Source: Bacillota bacterium (GTDB lineage: Bacteria; Bacillota; Bacilli; Alicyclobacillales; Alicyclobacillaceae). From it: a stretch of 36,278 bases of DNA. Under the pieces are notes generated by a model. The model saw nothing but the letters and a program-made list of their open reading frames with translations. It ran no database searches and was not told where the DNA came from. Location of the stretch: NCBI GenBank assembly GCA_027336365.1, contig DAHWFY010000008.1, positions 1 to 36,278 of the forward strand, in the 5' to 3' direction. How positions within the stretch are numbered: position 1 is the stretch's first letter; each line of letters opens with the position of its first letter. Positions 23,568 to 32,026 of the stretch are shown here, in pieces. The position numbers and the translations under genes are program-made.

Positions 23568-23644
23568 ACCGGATGTAAGCGGAAACATTGTCAGGAGTGT
23601 CTAGATTTCTGAATCTATTACACCGTATGGGAAAATTCACTTGT

Positions 23645-23673
23645 TATACACGAGGCAAAAAAGTTGCTATACT
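23645..23673 (+). promoter_or_regulatory. Promoter of the peptide ABC importer genes
   Basis: -35 TATACA (4 of 6, 23645-23650), a 17-base spacer, extended -10 TGC-TATACT (23665-23673). The leader to the start codon is about 195 bases and contains no gene I can support. It includes a weak stem GGTCGT/GCGGCC near 23691-23716. Confidence 0.5.
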
Positions 23674-23876
23674 TTGAGTTGGTCGTGCTTTTGGCGGGCA
23701 GCGGCCACAGTTTTACAATTATCAACTTTTAAGGTAAATGAGTCGCAATATTTCTGATTTGTGACTAACGTTGTTTCTCTTGGAACCCTGGAAAGGGCCG
23801 AAGTGTATTCCCAGAAACCTGGATTCAGTGGTAGCCAAGGCAAGCGTAGAGTATTCTCGAGCAGAGGGTGAAGGAA

Positions 23877-24854
23877 TTGGCAGATGTCCTAGAGGTCAGA
23901 GACTTGACCATCGAGTTTCTGATTGAAGAACGGTATTATCGGGCGGTTCAAGGGGTCAGCTTCGACATTGGCGAGGGCGAGACCTTGGGACTGGTTGGCG
24001 AGTCCGGATGTGGAAAGAGCGTTACGTCACTGGCGGTGATGCGGTTGTTGCCAACCCATACGAAAGTGAGTGGGCAAGTGAAATTTCGCGGACAGGACTT
24101 GTTGAAAGTCGGTGAGCCGCAGATGCGCCAAATCCGTGGCAATGAAATCAGTATGATTTTTCAAGAGCCCATGACCTCGTTGAATCCGGTGCATCGTATT
24201 GGCACTCAGATTTCTGAAAGTCTTATTTTACACCGCAACGTGTCTGCGGCTAAGGCGCGGGCACAGTCCATTGATTTGTTAAAATTGGTTGGCATTCCTA
24301 GAGCAGAGCAAATTGTGGATGAGTATCCGCACCAGTTGTCAGGGGGGATGCGGCAACGGGTCATGATTGCCATGGCAATGGCTTGCCAGCCCTCGGTGCT
24401 CATAGCCGATGAACCCACCACGGCACTGGATGTCACCATTCAGGCACAGATCCTCGACTTGATGCGTCATTTGACCGCTGAAAATCACATGTCCACGTTA
24501 CTCATCACGCATGACTTAGGGGTGGTGGCCGAGATGTGTGACCGGGTGGCAGTCATGTACGCGGGTCAAATTGTGGAGCAAGGACCGGTAAGGGAAATTT
24601 TTCGCCATCCGTCTCATCCTTACACAGTAGGTTTGATGAATTGCATTCCTAAAATTGCAGGAGAGCGTAAGCGTCTGGTCCCTATTGAGGGAAATGTACC
24701 CTCTCTGCAAAATATGGGTGTTGGATGTCGCTTTGCTCCTCGTTGTCCCAAGGCGATGGATGTGTGTCATGAAGAACCTGAAGAGTACAGCGTGGGGACT
24801 GAACACACGTGCCGTTGCTGGTTACACGCTGAGGCGGGGGTGACGAGTCGATGA
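23877..24854 (+). CDS. dppD: Oligo/dipeptide ABC transporter ATP-binding protein (DppD/OppD type)
   Basis: A 325-residue ATPase of the peptide/nickel importer class: Walker A GESGCGKS (about 41-48), Q-loop IFQEPMTSLNP, signature LSGGMRQRV, Walker B VLIADEP, H-loop LLITHDLG. The C-terminal oligopeptide-transporter extension contains CRFAPRCPKAMDVC, the cysteine cluster found in OppD/DppD. The TTG at 23877 is preferred because GAGGGTG lies about eight bases upstream; the GTG at 23868 overlaps that SD. It is the first gene of a five-gene importer set and overlaps dppF by four bases (ATGA). Confidence 0.9.
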   Translation: MADVLEVRDLTIEFLIEERYYRAVQGVSFDIGEGETLGLVGESGCGKSVTSLAVMRLLPTHTKVSGQVKFRGQDLLKVGEPQMRQIRGNEISMIFQEPMTSLNPVHRIGTQISESLILHRNVSAAKARAQSIDLLKLVGIPRAEQIVDEYPHQLSGGMRQRVMIAMAMACQPSVLIADEPTTALDVTIQAQILDLMRHLTAENHMSTLLITHDLGVVAEMCDRVAVMYAGQIVEQGPVREIFRHPSHPYTVGLMNCIPKIAGERKRLVPIEGNVPSLQNMGVGCRFAPRCPKAMDVCHEEPEEYSVGTEHTCRCWLHAEAGVTSR

Positions 24855-25816
24855 CAGAGGCCTTGTTACAAGTGGAAGAATTAGTGAAATACTTCCCGAT
24901 TCGCCGGGGGGTACTGCAGCGAACTGTTGGACACGTCAAGGCAGTGGATGGCATATCTTTTGCGGTTAATCAAGGGGAAACCTTGGGAGTTGTGGGGGAG
25001 TCCGGTTGTGGAAAGTCCACGATGGGCAGGAGTGTGTTACGACTGATTGAGCCCACCAAGGGTAAAGTGACGTTTAATGGTAAAAATGTATTGTCATTGA
25101 ATAAACCGGAAATGCGTGCAATGCGTCGGGAAATGCAGATTGTCTTTCAAGACCCGTACGCCTCGTTAAATCCCCGCTATACGATTGGACAAACCCTGTT
25201 GGAACCGATGAAAATCCATAATTTACACAGCCCAGGTGAACGCATGCAAAAGGTTCACAGTTTGTTGGAACGGGTGGGCTTGGCTTCTGAGTACGCGCGT
25301 CGTTTTCCCCATGAGTTTTCTGGGGGTCAGAGGCAGCGTGTGGGCATTGCCCGAGCACTAGCCGTAAATCCCAAACTGGTTATTTTGGATGAACCAGTGG
25401 CAGCCCTGGACGTTTCGGTCCAATCACAGGTATTAAACCTGCTGGAAGACCTGCAGGACGAGTTTCACTTGACTTATGTATTCATTGCCCATGATTTGAG
25501 CGTTGTTCGTCACATTAGTGACCGAGTCATGGTGCTTTACTTAGGCCGCATGGCCGAGGTTGCCGATTCGGAAGAATTGTTTACCAATCCTTTGCATCCT
25601 TATACGAAGGCATTGTTATCTGCCATCCCCGTGCCAGACCCGGATGCCAAACGAGAACGCATTATCTTGCAAGGTGATTTACCCAGTCCTGCCAATCCTC
25701 CCTCGGGTTGCCCATTCCATACTCGTTGTCCGGTGGCAGTGGACAAGTGTCGGCAGGAGGTACCTGCTTGGCGGGAGGTCAAGTCGAGTCATCACGTGGC
25801 TTGTCATTTGGTTTAG
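24851..25816 (+). CDS. dppF: Oligo/dipeptide ABC transporter ATP-binding protein (DppF/OppF type)
   Basis: A 321-residue ATPase pairing with DppD. Walker A GESGCGKST, Q-loop VFQDPYASLNPR, signature FSGGQRQRV, Walker B LVILDEP, H-loop FIAHDLSV. The C-terminal CPFHTRCPVAVDKC is the paired Cys motif of this subfamily. Its ATG overlaps the dppD stop (ATGA), so the two ATPases should be made in equal amounts. An 83-base gap separates it from the first permease gene. Confidence 0.92.
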   Translation: MTEALLQVEELVKYFPIRRGVLQRTVGHVKAVDGISFAVNQGETLGVVGESGCGKSTMGRSVLRLIEPTKGKVTFNGKNVLSLNKPEMRAMRREMQIVFQDPYASLNPRYTIGQTLLEPMKIHNLHSPGERMQKVHSLLERVGLASEYARRFPHEFSGGQRQRVGIARALAVNPKLVILDEPVAALDVSVQSQVLNLLEDLQDEFHLTYVFIAHDLSVVRHISDRVMVLYLGRMAEVADSEELFTNPLHPYTKALLSAIPVPDPDAKRERIILQGDLPSPANPPSGCPFHTRCPVAVDKCRQEVPAWREVKSSHHVACHLV

Positions 25817-25899
25817 GGATTCAGGAACTGTCTACCGAATCATGAGGTTTGGAGACGTATTCAACGACGAATTGGTCGATGGGCCCAGGAGGGAGCTTT

Positions 25900-26811
25900 A
25901 TGTCCTTATCAGAATTAGACATCAAACCGTCTCAACCGTTTGCGCCTACACCGATGGTTGCGAAAAAGCAGCAATTAAAGTCACTGCGAGAATTTCCGAT
26001 GTTGTATTTAGGTGGATTTATTGTGTTGGTACTGATTGTGGTAGCAATATTTGCTCCTGTGTTGGCGCCACATAATCCGGATGCCGTTTTTCAAAATGGC
26101 CTGAACGCGAATGGAACACCGATTGCTCCTAACTGGGAATTTCCCCTTGGAACCGATAGTAACGGGAGAGACATTTTGTCAAGGGTTATCTTCGGCAGCC
26201 GGGTTTCTTTGACAGTGGGTGTTGTGTCTACTTTGATTAACCTGTTTATCGGTGTCGTGGTCGGCTTGGTTTCTGGGTATTTCGGCAAGTGGGTGGATAC
26301 TGTTCTGATGCGAGCGGTGGACACTATTTTGGCCTTTCCTTTCTTGCTGTTTGCTATGGCACTGGTTGCGGTTTTGGGACCTAGCCTGTGGAACGTACTG
26401 TTTGCCATTGGTATTTTGGGCTGGGGAACGATGGCTCGGGTGGTGCGTGGACAGGTGTTGTCTTTAAAAGAGTTTGACTACGTGCAGGCAGAGCGGGCTC
26501 TGGGAGCTTCTCACGGGCGCATCATGTTTCGCATCATTTTGCCTAACGTCATTGGTCCGGTGATTGTTTTGGCCACTTTAAATGTCGGCATGAACATGTT
26601 GACTGAGGCTGGATTGAGCTTCTTGGGAATTGGCATTCAGCCACCTCAAGCCAGTTGGGGGAACATGATTCAGCAGGGGATGAACACGTATGCTTTTGCT
26701 CCATGGACTCTGTGGTTTCCCGGACTGGCCTTGGTGATAGCGGTTCTCGGGTTCAATATGATGGGAGACGGGCTGAGGGATTTGCTGGATCCTCACAATG
26801 CTACTCGCTGA
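25900..26811 (+). CDS. dppC: Oligo/dipeptide ABC transporter permease (DppC/OppC type)
   Basis: The 303-residue protein has about six membrane segments. The N-terminal OppC-type extension, FPLGTDSNGRDILSRVIFGSRVSL and the EAA loop (ERALGASHGRIMFRIILPNV) identify a DppC-type permease. AGGAGGGAG lies about six bases before the ATG at 25900. An in-frame start at 25849 has no SD. The order C before B is the reverse of the usual B-C. Confidence 0.9.
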   Translation: MSLSELDIKPSQPFAPTPMVAKKQQLKSLREFPMLYLGGFIVLVLIVVAIFAPVLAPHNPDAVFQNGLNANGTPIAPNWEFPLGTDSNGRDILSRVIFGSRVSLTVGVVSTLINLFIGVVVGLVSGYFGKWVDTVLMRAVDTILAFPFLLFAMALVAVLGPSLWNVLFAIGILGWGTMARVVRGQVLSLKEFDYVQAERALGASHGRIMFRIILPNVIGPVIVLATLNVGMNMLTEAGLSFLGIGIQPPQASWGNMIQQGMNTYAFAPWTLWFPGLALVIAVLGFNMMGDGLRDLLDPHNATR

Positions 26812-26887
26812 TCAAAAGCAACTGAACTGTCACGTTTTTACTATTTATTTTATTGTCGTCATTTGAACGGTGCAGGAGGGACAAGCC

Positions 26888-27808
26888 GTGTACGCATATC
26901 TGATTCGACGTATTTCCGGGGCCGTTGTAGTATTGCTTGGGATTTCCATCATAACCTTTTTGCTCGTCTATGCCGTTCCAGCGGACCCAGCGCGAATGAT
27001 TGTGGGCCCCAAGGCACCGGCCGCAGTGGTGGCCGCGGTGAGGGCCCAATTGGGGCTGAACCTGCCTTTGCCTGTGCAGTACATTCACTACATGGATCGG
27101 TTATTTCATGGAGATCTGGGAACCTCGTATATCTATAGTCTACCCGTTGCGAAAATGATTTTGCAGCGAATTGGTCCCACCGCATGGCTGGCTTTGTGGT
27201 GTTGGGTGGCTGAACTTGTAATTGGAATTCCATTAGGAATTTACACTGCGCGTCATGCTCGCCACAAGAGAGACTATATCGTCAGTGCTGTGGCTTTAGT
27301 CGGAATTTCCTTGCCGGTGTTTTGGCTGGGACTGGTGCTGTTGTATTGGTTCGGTTTCGAAATTCCCATCCTGCCCTTGGGCGGGTCTGGCGGCATTCAG
27401 TATGTGATTTTACCCGCCATCACTTATGGGATTACCGGGGCAGCCTACTATACTCGGTTGCTTAAGTCGTCCATGCTGGAAGTTATGGGTCAAGATTACG
27501 TGCGTACGGCCAGGGCCAAGGGAGCATCAGAACGACGTGTCACTTGGCGACACGTGGTGCGCAACGCCTTATTGCCGGTGGTTACGTTTGGGGGCATCGA
27601 TATTGGCTATCTACTGACCGGTGTGGTCTTGATTGAGGCAACATTTAATTGGAATGGTCTGGGCATGTTGGCTTACACAGCGATTCAAAACGATGATGTA
27701 CCGGTCATCATGGGTACGGTCATGTTGATTGCCGTCGGTGTGGTGCTGTTCACCTTGTTGGTGGATATCATCTATGCTGCGATAGACCCGAGAATTCGCT
27801 ACGAGTAA
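26888..27808 (+). CDS. dppB: Oligo/dipeptide ABC transporter permease (DppB/OppB type)
   Basis: A 306-residue permease with six membrane segments. N terminus MYAYLIRRISGAVVVLLGIS, periplasmic-side loop with QLGLNLPLPVQYIHYM and GDLGTSYIYSLPV, the EAA loop RTARAKGASERRVTWRHVVR, and the C-terminal IEATFNWNGLG segment are all DppB landmarks. The GTG at 26888 follows AGGAGGG by seven bases; an upstream in-frame start at 26870 precedes the SD. It probably forms the transmembrane channel with DppC. Confidence 0.9.
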   Translation: MYAYLIRRISGAVVVLLGISIITFLLVYAVPADPARMIVGPKAPAAVVAAVRAQLGLNLPLPVQYIHYMDRLFHGDLGTSYIYSLPVAKMILQRIGPTAWLALWCWVAELVIGIPLGIYTARHARHKRDYIVSAVALVGISLPVFWLGLVLLYWFGFEIPILPLGGSGGIQYVILPAITYGITGAAYYTRLLKSSMLEVMGQDYVRTARAKGASERRVTWRHVVRNALLPVVTFGGIDIGYLLTGVVLIEATFNWNGLGMLAYTAIQNDDVPVIMGTVMLIAVGVVLFTLLVDIIYAAIDPRIRYE

Positions 27809-27842
27809 GTTTTCAATCTTGACTTTTCATTTGCAAGAATAC

Positions 27843-27871
27843 TTGCGGTTCTTTTGTGGAGAGAATATAAT
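27843..27871 (+). promoter_or_regulatory. Internal promoter for the peptide-binding protein gene
   Basis: -35 TTGCGG (3 of 6), 17 bases, perfect -10 TATAAT (27866-27871). A small inverted repeat GCAAG-AATA-CTTGC overlaps the -35. Confidence 0.55.
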
Positions 27872-27878
27872 TCAGAAA

Positions 27879-27897
27879 GTCTAAAAGAAAGTTAGAC
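27879..27897 (+). promoter_or_regulatory. 5'-end stem-loop in the dppA leader
   Basis: A perfect 6-bp stem, GTCTAA-AAGAAAG-TTAGAC, beginning at about the predicted transcription start. Stem-loops at an extreme 5' end are known to protect mRNA from decay. Confidence 0.5.
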
Positions 27898-27900
27898 ATA

Positions 27901-27921
27901 CTCAATCTTGGTTGGATTGAG
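27901..27921 (+). promoter_or_regulatory. Second stem-loop in the dppA leader
   Basis: A perfect 7-bp stem, CTCAATC-TTGGTTG-GATTGAG, three bases after the first hairpin and just upstream of the SD AAAAGGGGG. Confidence 0.5.
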
Positions 27922-27948
27922 AAGATTGAAAAAAGGGGGAATATATGC

Positions 27949-29640
27949 ATGGACTGGAAGAAGGGAGCCGCGGTCGTGGCCTCAGCGGCCGCATTTAGCT
28001 TGGTTCTTGCTGGCTGTGGCGCTAATTCTGCATCGCCCACCAACAGCCAAAATAGCACAGGAACGGCCAGCACGGGCAAACCCGTGCCAGGCGGAAACGT
28101 CACACTGGATTTCATACAAAATATTCGAGATTTGGATCCAGCTATCGCTTACGACACTCAGTCGGATGAAGTCGTCAGTCAGTTGTATGACCAGTTGGTC
28201 ACTTGGCAGGGTAATACGGACAACATTGTGCCCATGGCGGCGAAGGATTGGACTATTTCTCCGGACGGTTTGACGTATACTTTCCATTTACATCAGAATA
28301 TGAAGTTTTGGAACGGAGATCCGGTAACTGCTCAGTCATTTATCGACGAATTTCAGCGAGTACTTAACCCCAATTTGGGTTCTGGGGGCTCAGGATTCTA
28401 TACGATTATTCAAGGAGCACAGGCATACTTTAACAAAAAGGCTTCAACAATTTCCGGATTGTCGGCGCCAGACCCTACTACTTTGGTCATTAAGTTGACA
28501 AAACCAGAGAAGTTCTTCTTAGACACTCTTACCATGCCCTTCATTTCTGCGGTGGACCAAAAGTTCATCGACAAAGTGGGGAACAAGGCGTTTGATGCCA
28601 CTCAGGCCATGGGTAGTGGTCCCTTTGAATTGACATCCAGTGACATTACTCCTAATCAAATCACTTTGACGAAGAACCCTAGCTATTGGCGTACGGATAA
28701 GTATGGCAATCATTTACCGTATCTAAACAAGGTCACCATTAATATCAGTAACAATGATCAGTTGGATACATTACACTTTGAACAGGGCCAAACCGCATGG
28801 ATTGGTTGGAACTTCGGCGGTGATGGAATTCCGGCTTCGAGCTACCCACAGTTTATGGCTAATCCGAAGTACGCGGGTTTAACGCAATCCATCATCATGA
28901 ATTCCGTTCAGTACATTGGGTTGAATACCACCATGGGTCCGACGAAAAATCCTCTGGTTCGCCAAGCGATTGAGTACGCCATTAATAAGCCGGATATCCT
29001 GCGACTTAACAATGGCCGTGGGCAAATAGCGAATCAACCTTTGCCACCTGGGATTCAGGGTTATGTGCAGAATTTGCCAGCGGATGCCACGTACAACTAT
29101 GACCTACAAAAAGCAAAGGATCTGCTCAAACAAGCGAATTACCCCAATGGATTTACCATCGACCTGTATTCCTCCAATGATGGTGCTCAGTTAACCTTGG
29201 ACCAAGGCGTTCAATCTCAGTTGGCCAAAGTGGGCATCAAGGTGAACATCAAGGCGAGTTCATGGGGCACTTTCCTTAATGTCGCCGAGGCGGGCAAGGC
29301 TCCGATGGATTGGCTTGGATGGATACAGGATTTTCCGGATGCCTCTGATTTCCTGAATACCCTGTTTAACTCCAATCAGATTCCTGTGAATAACAACATG
29401 AATTACAAGAACGCCAATGTGGACACGTGGTTGAACCAGGCCGAATACAGTATGGACCAACAACAACGAAATCAGTTGTACGGCCAAGCCACAGACCAAA
29501 TTATGAAGGACGCAGTTTGGGTGCCCATTTGGTATGATAAGTTCACGGCTGCGACACAGTCCTGGGTGCATGGGTTCTATATTCCGGCAGTGGGTACAGA
29601 CCCCATCGAGTGGGTATGGATTGACAAGAGCCATCAGTAA
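27949..29640 (+). CDS. dppA: Oligo/dipeptide ABC transporter substrate-binding lipoprotein
   Basis: This encodes 563 residues: a signal peptide with lipobox LVLAGC (Cys becomes lipidated), a Ser/Thr/Asn-rich linker, then a family-5 extracellular solute-binding domain (LDPAIAYDTQSDEVVSQLYDQ, WTISPDGLTYTFHLHQNMKFWNGDPVTAQSF marks). Held at the outer membrane face, it delivers peptides (or nickel or other solutes of this class) to DppBC. The exact substrate is not readable. GGGGG lies nine bases before the ATG. It has its own promoter and two leader hairpins, consistent with higher expression of the binding protein than of the ATPases. A strong terminator follows. Confidence 0.92.
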   Translation: MDWKKGAAVVASAAAFSLVLAGCGANSASPTNSQNSTGTASTGKPVPGGNVTLDFIQNIRDLDPAIAYDTQSDEVVSQLYDQLVTWQGNTDNIVPMAAKDWTISPDGLTYTFHLHQNMKFWNGDPVTAQSFIDEFQRVLNPNLGSGGSGFYTIIQGAQAYFNKKASTISGLSAPDPTTLVIKLTKPEKFFLDTLTMPFISAVDQKFIDKVGNKAFDATQAMGSGPFELTSSDITPNQITLTKNPSYWRTDKYGNHLPYLNKVTINISNNDQLDTLHFEQGQTAWIGWNFGGDGIPASSYPQFMANPKYAGLTQSIIMNSVQYIGLNTTMGPTKNPLVRQAIEYAINKPDILRLNNGRGQIANQPLPPGIQGYVQNLPADATYNYDLQKAKDLLKQANYPNGFTIDLYSSNDGAQLTLDQGVQSQLAKVGIKVNIKASSWGTFLNVAEAGKAPMDWLGWIQDFPDASDFLNTLFNSNQIPVNNNMNYKNANVDTWLNQAEYSMDQQQRNQLYGQATDQIMKDAVWVPIWYDKFTAATQSWVHGFYIPAVGTDPIEWVWIDKSHQ

Positions 29641-29687
29641 TTGAGTCGGTCTCTTGGGGTACCTATTAGCTGATTCTTAAATGGATC

Positions 29688-29720
29688 ACCGCCGCCAGAG
29701 TATTCCCGGGCGGCGGTTTT
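29688..29720 (+). terminator. Rho-independent terminator of the importer operon
   Basis: A perfect 9-bp GC-rich stem, ACCGCCGCC / GGCGGCGGT, with a 12-base loop, followed by TTTT. Confidence 0.9.
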
Positions 29721-29769
29721 ATATGCTGAGGAGTTTTGTATCAATGCACTGTCCGCGCGTCCAGTGTCC

Positions 29770-29798
29770 TTGCATCCTATATAGGCCTATGCTATATT
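29770..29798 (+). promoter_or_regulatory. tRNA-Lys promoter
   Basis: -35 TTGCAT, 17 bases, -10 TATATT (5 of 6), about 40 bases before the mature tRNA. Confidence 0.6.
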
Positions 29799-29837
29799 GG
29801 AAAAGCAGTTTATTGGGCTAGGCGATTTCGCCAATAT

Positions 29838-29913
29838 GAGCCATTAGCTCAGTTGGTAGAGCACCTGACTTTTAATCAGGGTGTCGGTGGTTCGAGTCCA
29901 CCATGGCTCACCA
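29838..29913 (+). tRNA. tRNA-Lys (anticodon TTT)
   Basis: 76 bases including an encoded CCA. The acceptor stem GAGCCAT/ATGGCTC is perfect. The D arm is TAGCTCAGTTGGTAGAGCA, the anticodon loop CTTTTAA lies between CTGA and TCAG, and the T arm is GGTGGTTCGAGTCCACC. The anticodon TTT reads Lys codons. Confidence 0.97.
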
Positions 29914-29932
29914 AGAAAATAGCCAGTCATAG

Positions 29933-29979
29933 CGCGGGTTTTTGAGCCTTCCTCAGGTGCAAAGACCCGCGTTCTTTTT
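29933..29979 (+). terminator. Terminator after tRNA-Lys
   Basis: CGCGGGT (29933-29939) pairs with ACCCGCG (29965-29971), followed by TTCTTTTT. The 25-base loop may contain a smaller stem. Confidence 0.7.
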
Positions 29980-30007
29980 GACGTTTGTGTGCGTATAGTG
30001 TGCGATC

Positions 30008-30047
30008 ATATAATTATATTATTTTAAATATTATATTATATTATATT
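30008..30047. other. 40-bp pure A/T tract
   Basis: Forty consecutive A/T bases with ATTATATTA-like repetition, unlike the surrounding sequence. It sits between the tRNA terminator and the IS element. Confidence 0.6.
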
Positions 30048-30414
30048 CCCCTCTCTCAAGAAAAGTATCTTTTTCTCCTGTTTTCTCACTCAATCGCACG
30101 ATATCGCATTTGACCATTTCGTACCCAGGACACATTATTGTCGATGAGAGCGATTTTATCCGTTTGAGGGTGTGCTGAACCAGACGAGCAATGTCGTCTT
30201 CAAATTTATGGTACGCACTTGTCGGATCTCCACCAATGTCTTTCGTGGTTTACCCTCTCATGTCTCACAGGGTCTGACGCCCTCAGCAGTCCTTCGTACG
30301 ACCTGTCGAAAGGGTGGAGGCTAGCTAAGCTTTTTTGCAGGGTCGGTGCCCGAATGGACAAAATGTATGCCAGCTTCTCCGTGCTCTACGTTTGTCAAAT
30401 GCAGGTTCGTTCTT
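30048..30414. other. Gene-free stretch between the A/T tract and the IS110 element
   Basis: No supported gene. On the minus strand 30031-30249 stays open for about 72 codons with a protein-like mix (including FEDDIARLVQHTLKRIKSL and ending FLERGEYNII) but has no start or SD. It may be the remnant of a gene broken by past insertions. Plus-strand frames look like noise. Confidence 0.3.
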
Positions 30415-30424
30415 GTGCGACGTT
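30415..30424. repeat. Direct repeat GTGCGACGTT at the inferred right end of the IS
   Basis: Identical to 31947-31956. A chance 10-mer match between two ~100-base flanks is unlikely but possible. Confidence 0.5.
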
Positions 30425-30453
30425 CACAGCGAGACGACAGTCAGTCTTGTGAC

Positions 30454-31743
30454 TTAGGCAACCTGGTTTATGAGTGGTCGGTAGGCCGGACCAAGGGCTC
30501 GGATGGGATCGTAATCCACATGCCGTGTGCCTATCGTGAACAAGATGCGAATCAGTTTTCCACAGAGAGCGACAAGCGACTGTTTAGGCTTAAGCGGGTT
30601 ATTCACACGAGTCTTGAAATGTTGGTGCAGCAGCTTGAACTCTGAGTTCTTAGCTGCCAGGATGAACACACCTCGGTAGAGCAGTGCCCGCAGCCGTGAC
30701 CGACCTCGTTTGCTGATGACTGTCTTGCCCTTGTGTTTCCCAGAACTGTCTTCCTTCAGGTTGAGTCCTGCCAGTTTGCGAATCTGGTGCCAGCTTGTGA
30801 ATAACGACAGGTCTCCGACTTCAGCCAGGAATCCGGCGACTGTGGATAACCCGAGACCGGGTATCCGTAGCATTTGCGTGGCTCCTGGAATCTCCGCCAG
30901 CAGTTTGGCGATTTGCGCTTCCAGTTGGTTCAGTTGCTGTTGAATTAAGTCGTATTGACACATCAGGATCTGCAGCTCTTGTCGGGCCATGGTTGACCCC
31001 TCCCGCAGCCCAATGGATACCTGAGCGGTACTCACAAGCTTCTTTGCCGTTTTCAATCCAACACCTCGCTTGATATCCGCCTCCCTCCACATGTGAACAA
31101 TTACCTCTGGGTCCATTTCGGAGATATCTACAGGCAGCCATGCTTTGCGCAACACGGCTAGTGCCGCTTTGCCATCCCACTCTTTGAACACTGTCGGCAC
31201 AAACTCTGGGAAGAAGCGATCCAGCCAGTTGTGAATGCGGCCCTTGACACGGTGCATGTCCTCTAACAGGCGCTCCCGCTGGTTCATGCCTCCACGCAGT
31301 TCGGCGTACACACCGGTCGGGACGATTGGCTCTGCGTAGCGGCCATCCTTGACCAGGCGGGCGATGGTGAGCGCATCCTTCACGTCGTTCTTCGTTGGTG
31401 AGTTGTCATCAAGCTCCTTGCTCTTTTTGACGTGCGACGGATTCACATGAACCACCGGAATGCCTCGCTCCCGCAGATGCTGAGCGAGCACCATCCAATA
31501 ATGCCCGGTCGGCTCCATCCCAATCAGTACATAGTCCTTGCCGTGCGAGCGCTTGAGCTCTTCCAGCCATTGCTCTAGACGTTGGAGTCCAGTCCTGGTA
31601 TTCTCGAAGGTGAACGGCTTACCGAGTTCAATACCTCGCCAATCGACGCTTCTAGCAACGTGCGTGTGCTTGGCGATGTCAACACCGACGACAAGTGTTC
31701 CCTCGGTGATACGTTGAATCTTAGCGTTCACATTCTTTGCCAT
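30454..31743 (-). CDS. IS110-family DEDD transposase (recombinase)
   Basis: A 429-residue recombinase. The N-terminal RuvC-like DEDD domain shows Asp22 (GVDIAK), Glu77 (GMEPTGHYW), Asp120 and Asp123 (KNDVKDA). A helical coiled-coil region follows, then the C-terminal IS116/IS110/IS902 domain (RIPGLGLSTVAGFLAEVGD, KLAGLNLKEDSSGKHKG, ISKRGRSRLRALLY) with its conserved serine region. All acidic residues are intact and the frame is unbroken, so it may be active. AGGAGGGTGA lies six bases before the ATG. IS110 enzymes act with a guide RNA encoded in the non-coding end of the element (bridge or seeker RNA); the upstream leader here is the candidate. Confidence 0.93.
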   Translation of the reverse strand: MAKNVNAKIQRITEGTLVVGVDIAKHTHVARSVDWRGIELGKPFTFENTRTGLQRLEQWLEELKRSHGKDYVLIGMEPTGHYWMVLAQHLRERGIPVVHVNPSHVKKSKELDDNSPTKNDVKDALTIARLVKDGRYAEPIVPTGVYAELRGGMNQRERLLEDMHRVKGRIHNWLDRFFPEFVPTVFKEWDGKAALAVLRKAWLPVDISEMDPEVIVHMWREADIKRGVGLKTAKKLVSTAQVSIGLREGSTMARQELQILMCQYDLIQQQLNQLEAQIAKLLAEIPGATQMLRIPGLGLSTVAGFLAEVGDLSLFTSWHQIRKLAGLNLKEDSSGKHKGKTVISKRGRSRLRALLYRGVFILAAKNSEFKLLHQHFKTRVNNPLKPKQSLVALCGKLIRILFTIGTRHVDYDPIRALGPAYRPLINQVA

Positions 31744-31798
31744 TGTTGCTTCACCCTCCTGTGTTTTCGTGTTGGTTTGGCAACTACCACGATACCAG

Positions 31799-31915
31799 GA
31801 GGTTTTTTAATCTATCAAACCTCAAATTGCTTCATTACAGGACTGCTTTTTTATACGAAAATAGCCCGTCCTAACCTTTTGGCCATTTTCATTCCTGGGG
31901 GTGGCCGTCAGGCCA
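31799..31915 (-). ncRNA. Candidate bridge (seeker) RNA region of the IS110 element
   Basis: The non-coding left end upstream of the recombinase contains three stem-loops on the minus strand: TGGCC-TGAC-GGCCA (31915-31902), GGAC...GTCC with inner GCT/AGC and a large loop (31871-31840), and GAGGTT-13 nt-AACCTC (31823-31799). A short 5' hairpin followed by two large-loop hairpins recalls known IS110-group bridge RNAs. Exact ends and guide loops were not determined. Confidence 0.45.
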
Positions 31916-31946
31916 TAAAAGTTTCGGGCAATCTCTTTAAAATAAC

Positions 31947-31956
31947 GTGCGACGTT
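31947..31956. repeat. Direct repeat GTGCGACGTT at the inferred left end of the IS
   Basis: Identical to 30415-30424; see the mobile element entry. Confidence 0.5.
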
Positions 31957-32026
31957 TGTATGCAATTTCAAGGAACACAGCATAGAATTGACCCCAAAAG
32001 AATATGGTTGGGAGGAGGGGAAGTCG

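Larger units (their letters stand above)
30415..31956 (-). mobile_element. IS110-family insertion sequence (candidate boundaries)
   Basis: The element carries a single DEDD recombinase gene. The 10-bp sequence GTGCGACGTT occurs at 30415-30424 and again at 31947-31956, about 1.53 kb apart, which fits an IS110-size element. The recombinase stop is only 30 bases from one end, while a long ~200-base non-coding region precedes its start, as in the IS110 group. The direct repeat may be the shared core/target. No terminal inverted repeats are expected for IS110 or seen. Confidence 0.7.

Noticed and set aside
23680-23876. Riboswitch, T-box or leader peptide in the importer leader
   Set aside because: The leader is long and has an 8-codon ATG frame (23738-23764) plus a weak stem, but no T-box, anti-terminator or known riboswitch core could be identified.
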